Positions 28,913 through 38,868 of a stretch of 64,000 nucleotides of DNA are shown here, piece after piece. The stretch comes from Chengkuizengella sediminis. GTDB lineage: Bacteria > Bacillota > Bacilli > Paenibacillales > KCTC-33759. Location of the stretch: assembly GCF_010078385.1 (NCBI RefSeq), contig NZ_SIJC01000005.1:248001-312000 (forward strand). The letters are read 5' to 3'. Position numbers and translations under genes: made by a program. The stretch's first letter is position 1, and every line of letters begins with the position of its first letter. The notes under the pieces were generated by a model. That model had not been told where the DNA came from, ran no database searches, and was given only the letters and a program-made list of their open reading frames with translations.

Positions 28913-31900
28913 TCACCCTTTATCTACGCTAAAATATTTAGCTTCAGGATGTGCAAAAACCATCGCGGATACAGAAGCTTCTGGTTCCATCATACAACCA
29001 TCCGTTAATTCCAGGCCTATATCCTCTGGATTCATTAATTCAAATAACGGGATTTGATCTTCAAGGTCTGGACATGCCGGATATCCAAATGAGACTCGGA
29101 TCCCTTGATATCTAGCACCGTGTCTCTTTTTCATCGTCATATCAGGTGCATCTGGGAATCCCCACACGTCTCTCATCATATGATGTATACGTTCTGCAAA
29201 TGCCTCAGCAGTTTCTAAAGCAACCGCTTGGATAGCATGTGAACGAAGATAATCCCCTTGATTTTTCCACTTTTCTGCTAATTCACGAATTCCTTTTCCT
29301 GCTGTAACTACTAAAAAACCAACGTAATCCATCAAACCACTATCTACTGACTTTAGAAAATCAGCTAAACATAAATAAGGTTCTACTTTCTGGCGTGGAA
29401 ATGAAAAAGTTTTAATGACTTTTGTATGATCATTCGGATCGAATATCAGAATATCATTTCCTTTTGATTGGGCAGGGAAAAATCGATACATCCCATGTGT
29501 TTCAATCTTTTTCTCATAAATTGCTTCTTTATAAATTTGATCCACAACTTCTTTTAACTCTAGCGCTTTGGAATCATGAGCTTCAATCAGTTGATCTACT
29601 TTTCCACGTAAACCTAGGTGATGTCCCAATAACATCTGCATATTCACATATGGAATTAAATGATCAAGTGGATAGTTTTTCAATACATGTTTTTCCGTGT
29701 CAGGAGGTATAAATACCGGGACATCCTGTGAAATATTAGAGCGAACAGCTCTAGTGAGTTTAGGCATAGTATTATTTTTGCCCGAATCCATGACATCAGA
29801 TTCTTTCCATTCACGCATTTTTTGGATTAAGAGCTCACGTTGTTCTGGATTACTGAGTTGATTTGCTAAATCTAATCCATTCATCGCATCTTTGGCATAT
29901 AAAACTAACCCATCATATTCTGCTCCTATTCTATTTTTCGTAAATTTACGACTCAGTGCCGCTCCTCCTACAAGAATTGGAACATCAATTCCTGCATTTT
30001 TTAAATCTTGTGCAGTAACTACCATCTGCTGTGCTGATTTAACTAACAATCCAGAAAGACCAATCGCATCAGGTTTTTCTTTTTTATAAGCTTCAATTAA
30101 CTGTTCTGGTGGTACCTTTATACCTAAATTCACTATTTTGTATCCATTATTTGATAAAATAATTTCAACTAAATTTTTACCAATATCATGAACATCACCT
30201 TTAACTGTCGCTAATAAAATTTTCGCTTTTACAGAGGATTCCGTTGTCTCCATATGAGGTTCTAAGTAACTTACAGATGCCTTCATTGCTTCTGCACTTT
30301 GTAATACCTCCGCTACAATCAACTCATTATTGTTAAATAAACGTCCTACCTCTGCCATTCCAACCATTAGTGGTCCATTGATAATTTCTAAAGGTTGATA
30401 CTTTTCTAAAGCTTGATCTAAATCAACAAACAAGCCTTCTTTTGTTCCTTCAATAATATAGGAGGCTAAGCGTTCTTCTAGGGATAAGTTGGAGATTTTT
30501 TCTTTTTTCTCCACTTTTTTTTCACGATAAAATGCAACAAACTCAGCCAATGTATCATCATTTGTTTCGAAGATTAAAGCTTCAGCCAAACGACGCTCAT
30601 CTTCAGGAATAGAAGCAAATCGTTCTAATTTTTCAGTATTCACAATTGCATAATCTAATCCAGCTTTCGTGCAATGATATAAATACACCGCATTAAGTAC
30701 CTCTCGCCCCGCAGGAGGCAAGCCAAAGGATACGTTGCTTAACCCTAAAATTGTATGACATTTAGGCATCGCTTCTTTTATAAGTCGAATTCCTTCAACA
30801 GTTTCTTTTGCAGAACCTATATATTGTTCATCCCCTGTACCTACTGGAAAGACTAAAGGATCAAATATAATATCCTCAGGGTTAAGTCCATACTTGTTCA
30901 CCAATAAATCATATGATCTTTTTGCAACCTCAAGCTTACCTTCCCTAGTAATCGCCTGTCCGTTTTCATCAATTGTTCCTACAACTACTGCTGCACCATA
31001 TCGATGTATTAGCGGGACAATATTTTCAAACTTTTCTTCTCCGTCTTCTAGATTAATGGAATTGATGATGGCTTTTCCTTGAGAATATTTTAAAGAGAGC
31101 TCAATAACGTCTGCACTCGTTGTATCAATGACTAATGGAACCTTCACTTTTTTCACAACATATTGTAAAAATTTCTCCATGTCCTCTACTTCGTCTCGAT
31201 CAGGATCTTGCAAACAAATATCTAAAACATGTGCTCCACCTTTAACCTGTGCTCTAGCAATTTCCGAAGCCTCTTCAAATTTACCTTCTGCAATTAATCT
31301 TTTAAATTTTCTAGAACCCAATACGTTCGTTCTTTCTCCAACCATGTAAGGTCTATTATCTGTATCAATATAAACTGTTTCAATACCAGATACCGCAGCT
31401 AAATGCTCACCCGTTTGTGGGCGAGGTGTATATGACTGCATCATTTCTGACAATGCTCGAATGTGTTCTGGTGTAGTTCCACAACATCCCCCAGCAATAT
31501 TTAACCAGCCTTTTTCAGCGAAACCTGCCATTTTTTTTGCCAGAGATTCAGGTGATTCGTGATAATGACCATCTTCATCAGGTAATCCAGCATTAGGATA
31601 ACAACTAATCGCTGTTTCTGCGATCTCCGAAAGACTCCGAATGTGATCTCTCATAAATTCAGGGCCTGTAGCACAATTTAATCCAATGGATACAGGTTCA
31701 AGATGCTCTAAGGATATATAAAATGATTCTATATTTTGACCTGCTAATGTAGTTCCCATTGGTTCAATCGTTCCTGAAATCATCACGGGAATTTTTTTAC
31801 CTAATTTTTCAAAAGCACGCTGAATCCCAATACTAGCCGCTTTTACATTTAAAGTATCCTGAGATGTTTCAAGTAATAAAACATCTACTCCGCCTTCTAT

Positions 31901-32353
31901 AAGAGCTAGTGCTTGCTCATGATAACTTTCTTCTAATTCATCAAACGTGATTCCACCAGTAACTGATAATGTTTTGGTTGTAGGACCCATCGCTCCAGCT
32001 GCATACCTTGGCCACCGATCAGTTGAGTATTTATTAACTGCTTCGACCGCAAGTTTTGCTGCTTCTAAACTTAATTCTCTAGCTCGATCTTGAAGATCAT
32101 ATTCTGCTAAAACAACGCTTGCTGATCCAAAGGTATTCGTTTCAATAATATCTGATCCGGCTTCCAAATATTTTTCATGGATACTAGAGATAAGTTCAGG
32201 ACGAGTTAATACAAGCATCTCATTACAACCGTCTAAATCTTCCCCTCCAAAATCATCTGGTTTAAGATCTGCTTGCTGAATCATTGTACCCATCGCACCA
32301 TCTAATATAAGTATTTTCTTTTTTAATTGTTCTTGTATTGATATTTTGTTCAT
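28913..32353 (-). CDS. metH: Cobalamin-dependent methionine synthase
   Basis: Start chosen at ATG 32353 (MNKISIQEQ) behind GGAGTGGAG; the upstream in-frame start has no such site. The 1146-aa protein has all four MetH modules: homocysteine/zinc domain (LDGAMGTMIQ at about 18; GLNCATGPEF; GGCCGTTPEH near 305), pterin-binding domain (VGERTNVLGSRKF about 350), cobalamin-binding domain (DVHDIGKN with axial His near 735), and the C-terminal AdoMet activation domain (RYQGIRVSFGYPACPDLEDQ). It transfers a methyl group from 5-methyl-THF to homocysteine. No S-box leader or B12 riboswitch was seen upstream, so control is not evident. Confidence 0.96.
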   Translation of the reverse strand: MNKISIQEQLKKKILILDGAMGTMIQQADLKPDDFGGEDLDGCNEMLVLTRPELISSIHEKYLEAGSDIIETNTFGSASVVLAEYDLQDRARELSLEAAKLAVEAVNKYSTDRWPRYAAGAMGPTTKTLSVTGGITFDELEESYHEQALALIEGGVDVLLLETSQDTLNVKAASIGIQRAFEKLGKKIPVMISGTIEPMGTTLAGQNIESFYISLEHLEPVSIGLNCATGPEFMRDHIRSLSEIAETAISCYPNAGLPDEDGHYHESPESLAKKMAGFAEKGWLNIAGGCCGTTPEHIRALSEMMQSYTPRPQTGEHLAAVSGIETVYIDTDNRPYMVGERTNVLGSRKFKRLIAEGKFEEASEIARAQVKGGAHVLDICLQDPDRDEVEDMEKFLQYVVKKVKVPLVIDTTSADVIELSLKYSQGKAIINSINLEDGEEKFENIVPLIHRYGAAVVVGTIDENGQAITREGKLEVAKRSYDLLVNKYGLNPEDIIFDPLVFPVGTGDEQYIGSAKETVEGIRLIKEAMPKCHTILGLSNVSFGLPPAGREVLNAVYLYHCTKAGLDYAIVNTEKLERFASIPEDERRLAEALIFETNDDTLAEFVAFYREKKVEKKEKISNLSLEERLASYIIEGTKEGLFVDLDQALEKYQPLEIINGPLMVGMAEVGRLFNNNELIVAEVLQSAEAMKASVSYLEPHMETTESSVKAKILLATVKGDVHDIGKNLVEIILSNNGYKIVNLGIKVPPEQLIEAYKKEKPDAIGLSGLLVKSAQQMVVTAQDLKNAGIDVPILVGGAALSRKFTKNRIGAEYDGLVLYAKDAMNGLDLANQLSNPEQRELLIQKMREWKESDVMDSGKNNTMPKLTRAVRSNISQDVPVFIPPDTEKHVLKNYPLDHLIPYVNMQMLLGHHLGLRGKVDQLIEAHDSKALELKEVVDQIYKEAIYEKKIETHGMYRFFPAQSKGNDILIFDPNDHTKVIKTFSFPRQKVEPYLCLADFLKSVDSGLMDYVGFLVVTAGKGIRELAEKWKNQGDYLRSHAIQAVALETAEAFAERIHHMMRDVWGFPDAPDMTMKKRHGARYQGIRVSFGYPACPDLEDQIPLFELMNPEDIGLELTDGCMMEPEASVSAMVFAHPEAKYFSVDKG

Positions 32354-32410
32354 TATGCTCCACTCCGCTTCAATATGTGTGCGTTCGATGAATGAATCAT
32401 CAAATATCAT

Positions 32411-32862
32411 CCATTGTCATTTTTATATAGTCTACCAAATTTGTCGGAATTGTAAAGAGGATAAAAATCCATATACGATTTTTTAAATTAAATCAATTAT
32501 TATAGACGAATTATATCATATTTAAATGTGGATTGTAGTTGATTAAAGAAAAAAACTTTAGAGGAGTAAAGACAATTTTAGAGAAGTAAAACTTTCTCAA
32601 TGCAATTTCTTCGATTTTTGTGATTGCTTGCTGGTAAACTTAGTAAAGGTAGTTCTATACTAAAATAAGGGAGTTTTTTGGTCTTATTTTTATAATTTTA
32701 CTCAAAATAAAAAATTAACGGTATCTGGTGGTCTTATTCAATCATTTTTCATAACATTTTATATCATTTCATTAAAAATCCATAATTTAAGACCATGAAA
32801 TCCCGCTATTCCCAACAAAGAAAGTGTTGGTGCAGACGTTATCTGTTTGATTTATAATTCTA
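32411..32862. other. Intergenic region without recognisable feature
   Basis: About 450 AT-rich bases between metH and the terminator of the ABC-F gene. No gene, riboswitch or long repeat was found. Confidence 0.5.
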
Positions 32863-32903
32863 TAAAAAAGGTGTTTAGAAGCACATCACCTTCTAAACAC
32901 CTT
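32863..32903 (-). terminator. Terminator of the YkpA/YbiT-like gene
   Basis: On the minus strand AAGGTGTTTAGAAG and CTTCTAAACACCTT form a 14-bp stem with an 8-base loop, followed by a T run. Confidence 0.88.
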
Positions 32904-32939
32904 ACTTAATTACTTAAAGAGTTTCATATAGAGTACAGA

Positions 32940-34565
32940 TTAACCTGTTGTTACGCTGTACATCTTTTCACGTAAACCTTGAACTTCAGAGCTTTCCAAA
33001 TACTCATCATAACTCATTTGTTTATCAATTAACCCATTAGGTGTAATTTCTACAATTCGATTTGCTATAGTTTGAATAAATTGATGGTCATGGGATACAA
33101 ACAACATTGTACCATCAAATTGAACAAGACCATTATTCAAGGCTGTAATGGATTCTAAGTCAAGATGATTGGTAGGTTCATCTAAAATTAAAACATTTGC
33201 TGCACTAAGCATCATCTTAGATAACATACAACGTACCTTCTCTCCCCCAGAAAGAACATTACATTTTTTCAATGCTTCTTCACCAGAGAATAACATTCTT
33301 CCTAAAAACCCACGAATAAATGATTCATCTTGATCCTTGGAATATTGGCGAAGCCAATCCACTAAATTTAAATCCACATCAAAATATTCCGAGTTATCTT
33401 TTGGAAAATAGGCTTGAGAAGTTGTAACCCCCCAAGTGTAAGAACCGTCAGTTGGTTCCATTTCACCCATTAATGTTTTAAATAATGTTGTTTTTGGTAT
33501 TCCATTTGGTCCTACAAAAGCGATTTTATCCCCTTTATTTACAACAAGGTTCATTTTATTTAATATCAAATCACTTTCCTGAGAAACTGTTAAGTCTTCA
33601 ATAAATAATAACTGTTTCCCAGCTTCTCTTTCAGATTTAAAGTTAATAAAAGGATATTTACGATTAGAAGGTCTGATATCCTCTAACTTCAATTTTTCTA
33701 GTTGTTTACCTCGTGAAGTCGCCTGTTTAGACTTTGAAGCATTGGCACTGAAACGGGCTATAAAAGCTTCTAACTCTTTTCGTTTTTCTTCTGTTTTTTT
33801 ATTTTTTTCTTGCATCAATTTTAATGCTAATTGACTAGATTCATACCAAAAATCATAATTACCCACGTACAACTGTATTTTTCCAAAATCAATATCAGCA
33901 ATATGTGTACAAACTTGATTTAAAAAGTGCCGATCATGGGATACAACAATAACTGTCCCATCAAATTTTGCTAAAAAGTTTTCAAGCCATTGAATGGACT
34001 CTAAATTCAAATGGTTGGTAGGCTCATCCAATAATAATATGTTAGGGTTACCGAACAACGCTTGTGCTAATAAAACACGTACTTTATTATTACCACTTAG
34101 TTCAGACATTTTAAGATCATGGAGATCTTTTGAAATACCGAGTCCAATCAACAACTCTCCAGCATCAGCTTCAGCTTGCCACCCATCTAATTCTGCAAAC
34201 TCACCTTCAAGCTCGGCTGCACGCATGCCATCCTCATCAGAAAAATCAGGTTTAGCATAAATAGCATCCTTTTCTTCCATAATCTTATACAAAATACTAT
34301 GACCCATGATCACTGTTTTTAACACTTCAAACTCGTCATATTCATAGTGATTTTGTTTTAAAACCGCCACACGTTCACCAGGTGTGATATTGATTGTTCC
34401 TTTATTTGATTCAATTTCTCCAGACATTATTTTTAAAAATGTAGATTTCCCAGCTCCATTGGCACCGATCAAACCATAACAATTTCCTGGAGTAAACTTT
34501 ATGTTCACATCTTCAAACAAAGCTCGTTTACCATATCGAAGTGATATATTACTTGCTGAAATCAT
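32940..34565 (-). CDS. ABC-F ATPase, YkpA/YbiT-like
   Basis: A 541-aa soluble protein with two ABC domains and an intervening basic linker (RFSANASKSKQATSRGKQLEK), typical of ABC-F translation factors that act in the ribosomal E site. Domain 1 has Walker A GANGAGKST and Walker B LLLDEPTNHL, but a signature of LSGNNK instead of LSGGQ. Domain 2 has an intact LSGGEK and LILDEPTNHL, but its Walker A reads GPNGIPKTT, with Pro at the third Gly. Both changes fall in the same composite ATP site. The YbiT group is known to have an atypical first signature. The specific role of this protein is unknown. Confidence 0.9.
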   Translation of the reverse strand: MISASNISLRYGKRALFEDVNIKFTPGNCYGLIGANGAGKSTFLKIMSGEIESNKGTINITPGERVAVLKQNHYEYDEFEVLKTVIMGHSILYKIMEEKDAIYAKPDFSDEDGMRAAELEGEFAELDGWQAEADAGELLIGLGISKDLHDLKMSELSGNNKVRVLLAQALFGNPNILLLDEPTNHLNLESIQWLENFLAKFDGTVIVVSHDRHFLNQVCTHIADIDFGKIQLYVGNYDFWYESSQLALKLMQEKNKKTEEKRKELEAFIARFSANASKSKQATSRGKQLEKLKLEDIRPSNRKYPFINFKSEREAGKQLLFIEDLTVSQESDLILNKMNLVVNKGDKIAFVGPNGIPKTTLFKTLMGEMEPTDGSYTWGVTTSQAYFPKDNSEYFDVDLNLVDWLRQYSKDQDESFIRGFLGRMLFSGEEALKKCNVLSGGEKVRCMLSKMMLSAANVLILDEPTNHLDLESITALNNGLVQFDGTMLFVSHDHQFIQTIANRIVEITPNGLIDKQMSYDEYLESSEVQGLREKMYSVTTG

Positions 34566-34638
34566 TGTTATAACCCTACTTTCTCAATTTTCTTATGAAA
34601 AGGTTCTATAAATTCTGTTACTACGTAAATATGATGAG

Positions 34639-36201
34639 TTACGTTTGAAGGGAGGAATTTTGTGCCCATTCCTCTACATTCCAAACCTTTGTAATCCAGT
34701 CTTCATAAAATTCTGGCTCATGACAGACAAGTACGATGGTTCCTTGATATTCCTTTAAAGCACGTTTCAACTCTTCTTTAGCAACAACATCCAGATGGTT
34801 CGTCGGCTCATCAAAAGCGATCCAATTGCTTTCTCTCATGAGTAATTTACATAAACGTACTTTAGCTTGTTCTCCACCACTTAATTTATTTAACGGTCTG
34901 GAAATATGTTCATTCTTCAAACCGCAACGAGCCAAAGCCCCACGCACTTCATTCTGGTTCATATTAGGGAACTCATTCCAAACATCATCTATTGGAGTAA
35001 GATGTCCTACCTTTACTTCTTGTTCAAAATAAGCAGGGATAAGAAAGTCTCCTTGATGAGTTTTTCCTCCGTAAGGTTTAATAAGTCCTAACATTGTTTT
35101 TAAAAGAGTCGATTTTCCAACACCATTACAACCAACAATGGCGATTTTATCCTTACGTTCGATCAGCATATTCATTTCAGGTAATAATGGTCGATCATAC
35201 CCGATTTGCAATCCTTCAGCTTCAAAAACAGTCTTCCCACTTGCACGTCCTTCTTTAAACACAAAAGTGGGTTTCATTGCCACTTCAGGACGATCAATAC
35301 GTTCGAGTCGATTTAATTGTTTTTGTCTACTTTTTGCTCTTCCAGATGTAGAATACCTTGCTTTATTCCGTTGAATAAAATCCTCTTGTTTTTTAATGAA
35401 TTCCTGCTGTTTTTCATAAGCATCTATATGTTGATTTTTATTTAAATCAGACATTTGTAAAAACTTTTCATAGTTAGCAGTATATCTTGTTAGTTTTGTA
35501 AATTCCAAATGATAGATCACACCTACCACTTTATTCATAAATTCCGTATCATGAGAAATGAGCATAAATGCAGATGGATATTCTCGCAGATAGTTCGTTA
35601 ACCAGTCTATATGTTCTGTATCCAAATAGTTTGTCGGCTCATCTAATAATAGTACAGTTGGTTGCTCTAACAGTAGTTTTGCCAACAGTACTTTTGTACG
35701 TTGTCCTCCACTTAATTCGGAAACATCACGATCCAGTCCTACAGCAGCTAATCCCAAACCATTTGCCATTTCTTCAACTTTATTATCTAAAAGATAAAAA
35801 CCACTATTTTCTAAACGGTCTTGAATCTCACCCATCTCTTCTAAAAGCTGTTCTAATCTTTCAGGTGAAGCCTCAGCCATTTCCTCCGTAATTATATTCA
35901 ACTTTTTTTCTTCTTCCAACAAAGGCAGAAAAGCATCTTTAAGCACATCTCTCATTGTTTTTCCAGGTGTTAGTTTTGTATGCTGATCTAAATATCCATA
36001 ATTCACCTTTGGTGTCCATTCTACTTTTCCAGTATCTTTTAAAACTTGTCCTGTTAAAATATTCATCAGTGTGGATTTTCCGGCACCATTTGCTCCTACA
36101 AGTCCAACATGTTCACCAGGCAGTAACCTGAACGAAACGTTTTTAAATAAAACACGATCTCCAAACGTATGACTTATATCTTCTACTGTTAAAAGACTCA
36201 C
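34639..36201 (-). CDS. ABC-F ATPase, YfmM-like
   Basis: A 520-aa twin-ABC protein with GANGAGKST and LSGGQRTKVLLAKLL in domain 1, an Arg/Lys-rich linker (NKARYSTSGRAKSRQKQLNRLERI), and GCNGVGKST, LSGGEQAKVRL and AFDEPTNHLD in domain 2. All ATP-site motifs are present, unlike the neighbouring ABC-F protein. ABC-F proteins of this size help stalled ribosomes or protect against ribosome-binding antibiotics; which applies here cannot be told. It lies 73 bases upstream of the other ABC-F gene on the same strand. Confidence 0.9.
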   Translation of the reverse strand: MSLLTVEDISHTFGDRVLFKNVSFRLLPGEHVGLVGANGAGKSTLMNILTGQVLKDTGKVEWTPKVNYGYLDQHTKLTPGKTMRDVLKDAFLPLLEEEKKLNIITEEMAEASPERLEQLLEEMGEIQDRLENSGFYLLDNKVEEMANGLGLAAVGLDRDVSELSGGQRTKVLLAKLLLEQPTVLLLDEPTNYLDTEHIDWLTNYLREYPSAFMLISHDTEFMNKVVGVIYHLEFTKLTRYTANYEKFLQMSDLNKNQHIDAYEKQQEFIKKQEDFIQRNKARYSTSGRAKSRQKQLNRLERIDRPEVAMKPTFVFKEGRASGKTVFEAEGLQIGYDRPLLPEMNMLIERKDKIAIVGCNGVGKSTLLKTMLGLIKPYGGKTHQGDFLIPAYFEQEVKVGHLTPIDDVWNEFPNMNQNEVRGALARCGLKNEHISRPLNKLSGGEQAKVRLCKLLMRESNWIAFDEPTNHLDVVAKEELKRALKEYQGTIVLVCHEPEFYEDWITKVWNVEEWAQNSSLQT

Positions 36202-36317
36202 GATATTCTAACTCCTAACTTATAAAATTCCATCTATATTAAATGTATAGCGTATCAATAATGTTCTAAGCAAACAATTTATTATAACATATATCGGTGA
36301 TGGGTAAATCAAATTAG

Positions 36318-36358
36318 TAAAAAAATTCGCCATACAACCAGTCAGGTGTACGGCGAGT
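36318..36358 (-). terminator. Terminator after the HAD gene
   Basis: On the minus strand CTCGCCGTACA and TTGTATGGCGA pair, followed by ATTTTTTTAC. Confidence 0.75.
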
Positions 36359-36390
36359 ACTATTTCATGATATTAAATTACATTCATTAT

Positions 36391-37209
36391 TTATGAAGAT
36401 ACGTTACTATTAATAGATTGGATTATGCCATGCAATTCATTTAATTCTTTAATTTCAAAATCTGGTTTAATTTCAACTGAAGGCTCTATGTTATTACGGT
36501 TAATCCATACACATTTCATTCCTACGCTTAGAGCACCTTTAATGTCAGTTTTAAGATTATCTCCTACCATAATGCCTTCATGTGGTTCAATTCCTAAAAG
36601 ATTCATTGCATGTTCAAATATAGCGGGTGATGGTTTCCCTTGACCAAAACTGCCTGATACCATAACCTGATCCAAATACGGAGTTAATTTTGGTAAGGCA
36701 GTAAGTTTTTCATTTTGAATATCTGGAGATCCGTTGGTTAGTAACATTAACTTATGTTTTCCTTTTAATTTATCTAAAGTTGGATAGGTCTCATCATATA
36801 CGTAAGATCTTGCTCTTCTTTCACTTGGAAATAACTCACCAAGTTTTTGACCTAACTGAAGATCTTCAATCCCCATCACTTTTAACCCTCTTGTCCAAGC
36901 TTCTTTACGATACTCAGGTGCTATTTTTTTTAAATGACTGAAATGTTCATTCTCATCGTTAAAATTCCCCCATAAAGCTTCAAAGGGATTGATGCCAATA
37001 TTCTTACTGAATTCAAAAGTTTTATAAGTTTCATACAAGGCCCTAGCTTCTTGACGTACTGCGTCCTCTAACTTCATTGGATCAATACCATATTGTTCTT
37101 TCACTGACTCACAAGTAACCTCAAAAGCTTCTTTTACACAACGCTCATCCCAAAGCAAGGTATCATCCAAATCAAAAATCACGGCTTTAATACTCATGTT
37201 TTCACTCAT
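36391..37209 (-). CDS. HAD-family hydrolase
   Basis: The 272-aa protein begins MSENMSIKAVIFDLDDTLLWD. The start could also be the Met four codons later; no strong Shine-Dalgarno decides. HAD motifs: I DLDDT (nucleophile Asp), II LLTNGSP (about 160), III K in QGKPSPAIFEHA (about 200), IV GDNLKTDIKGA (about 220). It has a helical cap of the YjjG/subfamily IA type. Probably a phosphatase acting on a small metabolite or nucleotide. Confidence 0.88.
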   Translation of the reverse strand: MSENMSIKAVIFDLDDTLLWDERCVKEAFEVTCESVKEQYGIDPMKLEDAVRQEARALYETYKTFEFSKNIGINPFEALWGNFNDENEHFSHLKKIAPEYRKEAWTRGLKVMGIEDLQLGQKLGELFPSERRARSYVYDETYPTLDKLKGKHKLMLLTNGSPDIQNEKLTALPKLTPYLDQVMVSGSFGQGKPSPAIFEHAMNLLGIEPHEGIMVGDNLKTDIKGALSVGMKCVWINRNNIEPSVEIKPDFEIKELNELHGIIQSINSNVSS

Positions 37210-37287
37210 TTCTTGTGTAGTATTTAGTATATTAGACAATCATAAATTGCTCTCTCATTTTTTGTACAAGTTATATAATGGGGTGGA

Positions 37288-38283
37288 TTAGACGTTTAAT
37301 GTTCGTTTAAACTTATCGATGAATCGAATTGGATATTCTTCAGCAAGCGCACTGACCTCATCAAGTTTGTTCCATTCATCCGTGGTTAACTTCCACTCTA
37401 ACGTTCCCATATTTTCTTCAAATTGCTCTAATGTATTTGCGCCAAATATAGGTGAAGTGATACCCTTTTTATCAAGCAGCCAATTTAAAGCTACTTGTGA
37501 AGGTGTAGCTCCCTTTTGTTTAGCAATTTCAATGACAGTATTGAGTATCTCCCAATTTTTTTCCGTATTTCGATTTTCCCAAGAAGATTCACCCATTGCT
37601 TTATGAAGTCTTCCTTCCGTAGGTTGTACACCTTTAGAATATTTTCCTGATAAAAAGCCGCTTCCAATTGCAGCCCAAGGCATAACACCGACATTTTCTT
37701 CAATACATAAAGGTAAAACCTCTCGATCCATCTCTCTGCTTACAAGACTATACTGAGGTTGGATGGATATATATCTAACAAATCTATTAAAATCACTATA
37801 ACATAAGGATTTCATTAATTGCCATGCTAAAAAGTTGGAACATCCTATGTACCTTACTTTACCAGAGCTTACTAAGTCGTCTAAAGCCCTTAACGTTTCT
37901 TCTACAGGTGTGAATTCATCCCATACGTGAACCTGATAGAGATCGATATAATCTGTATTTAATCGCTTTAAGCTAGCTTCAACACCATCCATAATGTGTT
38001 TACGAGATAGTCCAACACTATTCAAATCTTTACCTGTTTGGAATCTTACTTTTGTTGCCAACACCACTTCAGAACGACGATCTTTTATGGCTTTTCCAAC
38101 AATCTCTTCTGATTTCCCTTGTACGTATACATCTGCTGTATCTAAAAAGTTACCTCCTCTATCTAAAAAGCGGTGCATCATATCAATCGAATCTTTTTCA
38201 CTCGTTGTATTACCGAACGTCATTGTACCTAAACATAATTTCGACACTGCTAAACCACTTCTCCCAAGTAACCGATGCTCCAT
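37288..38283 (-). CDS. Aldo/keto reductase
   Basis: A 331-aa NADPH-dependent oxidoreductase of the AKR superfamily. Catalytic residues can be placed: Asp and Tyr in FLDTADVY (about residues 47-54), Lys in VVLATKVRF (about 79) and His in YQVHVWDE (about 120). The cofactor segment is PIFGANTLEQFEENMG near 280. Length and the opening MEHRLLGRSGLAVSKLCLGTM are typical. Substrate unknown. Confidence 0.93.
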   Translation of the reverse strand: MEHRLLGRSGLAVSKLCLGTMTFGNTTSEKDSIDMMHRFLDRGGNFLDTADVYVQGKSEEIVGKAIKDRRSEVVLATKVRFQTGKDLNSVGLSRKHIMDGVEASLKRLNTDYIDLYQVHVWDEFTPVEETLRALDDLVSSGKVRYIGCSNFLAWQLMKSLCYSDFNRFVRYISIQPQYSLVSREMDREVLPLCIEENVGVMPWAAIGSGFLSGKYSKGVQPTEGRLHKAMGESSWENRNTEKNWEILNTVIEIAKQKGATPSQVALNWLLDKKGITSPIFGANTLEQFEENMGTLEWKLTTDEWNKLDEVSALAEEYPIRFIDKFKRTLNV

Positions 38284-38354
38284 AATAGTCCTCCTTTGTA
38301 TATCGATGAATATTTATTCATTTTTTAAACTATTTTAACGTAAAAGATATGAAA

Positions 38355-38383
38355 AGAACAAGATCAAAAGTTGATCTTGTTCT
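38355..38383 (-). terminator. Terminator of the DUF896 gene
   Basis: A 13-bp perfect stem AGAACAAGATCAA / TTGATCTTGTTCT with a 3-base loop, followed on the minus strand by TTTTC. Confidence 0.75.
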
Positions 38384-38467
38384 AGCTTCACAAATTTCAA
38401 TTAAATCATAAGGTATATTAAAACTATATAATGAAAACTCTTAAAAACGTTAGAAGTTGATTATATT

Positions 38468-38647
38468 TTAGTTCTTTTCATCATCTACAATTTCTATATT
38501 ATCTAGTTGTGATCTAAAGTTTTTCCTAAAGGATTTTAAATATTCCTGACGTAATTTTTTCTGTTCCTCAACCTCTTGTGCATTCAAGCCAACTGTTTTC
38601 TTCTTTCTAGCTAACTCGTTAATTCTGTTGATTTGATCGTTGTTCAT
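38468..38647 (-). CDS. DUF896 family protein (YnzC-like)
   Basis: A 59-aa protein, MNNDQINRINELARKKK then GLNAQEVEEQKKLRQEYLKSF, the two-helix hairpin of the DUF896/UPF0291 family. AAGGAGG lies 10 bases before the ATG. In Bacillus subtilis a relative (YnzC) is encoded near the SOS gene lexA; lexA is 3 kb away here. Molecular function unknown. Confidence 0.85.
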   Translation of the reverse strand: MNNDQINRINELARKKKTVGLNAQEVEEQKKLRQEYLKSFRKNFRSQLDNIEIVDDEKN

Positions 38648-38743
38648 AACATTTAATCCTCCTTATCTACCCCATTACTTTGACATTTCAAAAAAAAATT
38701 GTCAAGTGACTTTAATGATCAATGATTGATACAGAAAAAAAGC

Positions 38744-38770
38744 TTGACCATTCCTTACTATTTATATAAA
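38744..38770 (+). promoter_or_regulatory. Probable vegetative promoter of the UMP kinase-like gene
   Basis: TTGACC (38744-38749), 15 bases, TATAAA (38765-38770). Confidence 0.5.
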
Positions 38771-38795
38771 CTAACAAACAGAATATTTAGAATAC

Positions 38796-38866
38796 ATAAG
38801 ATAGGTGGGGTTGAAAAACTAAGGATTGTTAAAATCTTTAGTTCTTTTTTTATATCTTATTGGGAG
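38796..38866 (+). promoter_or_regulatory. Leader with terminator and outer stem before the UMP kinase-like gene
   Basis: AACTAAGGATT (38817-38827) pairs with AATCTTTAGTT (38833-38843), followed by a run of seven T: an intrinsic terminator before the start codon. Outside it ATAAGATA (38796-38803) is complementary to TATCTTAT (38853-38860), which ends one base before the GGGAG Shine-Dalgarno. This arrangement suggests attenuation or translational control. Confidence 0.6.
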
Positions 38867-38868
38867 TG

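Noticed and set aside
32354-32862. SAM (S-box) or cobalamin riboswitch upstream of metH
   Set aside because: The conserved cores of neither class were found on the minus strand.
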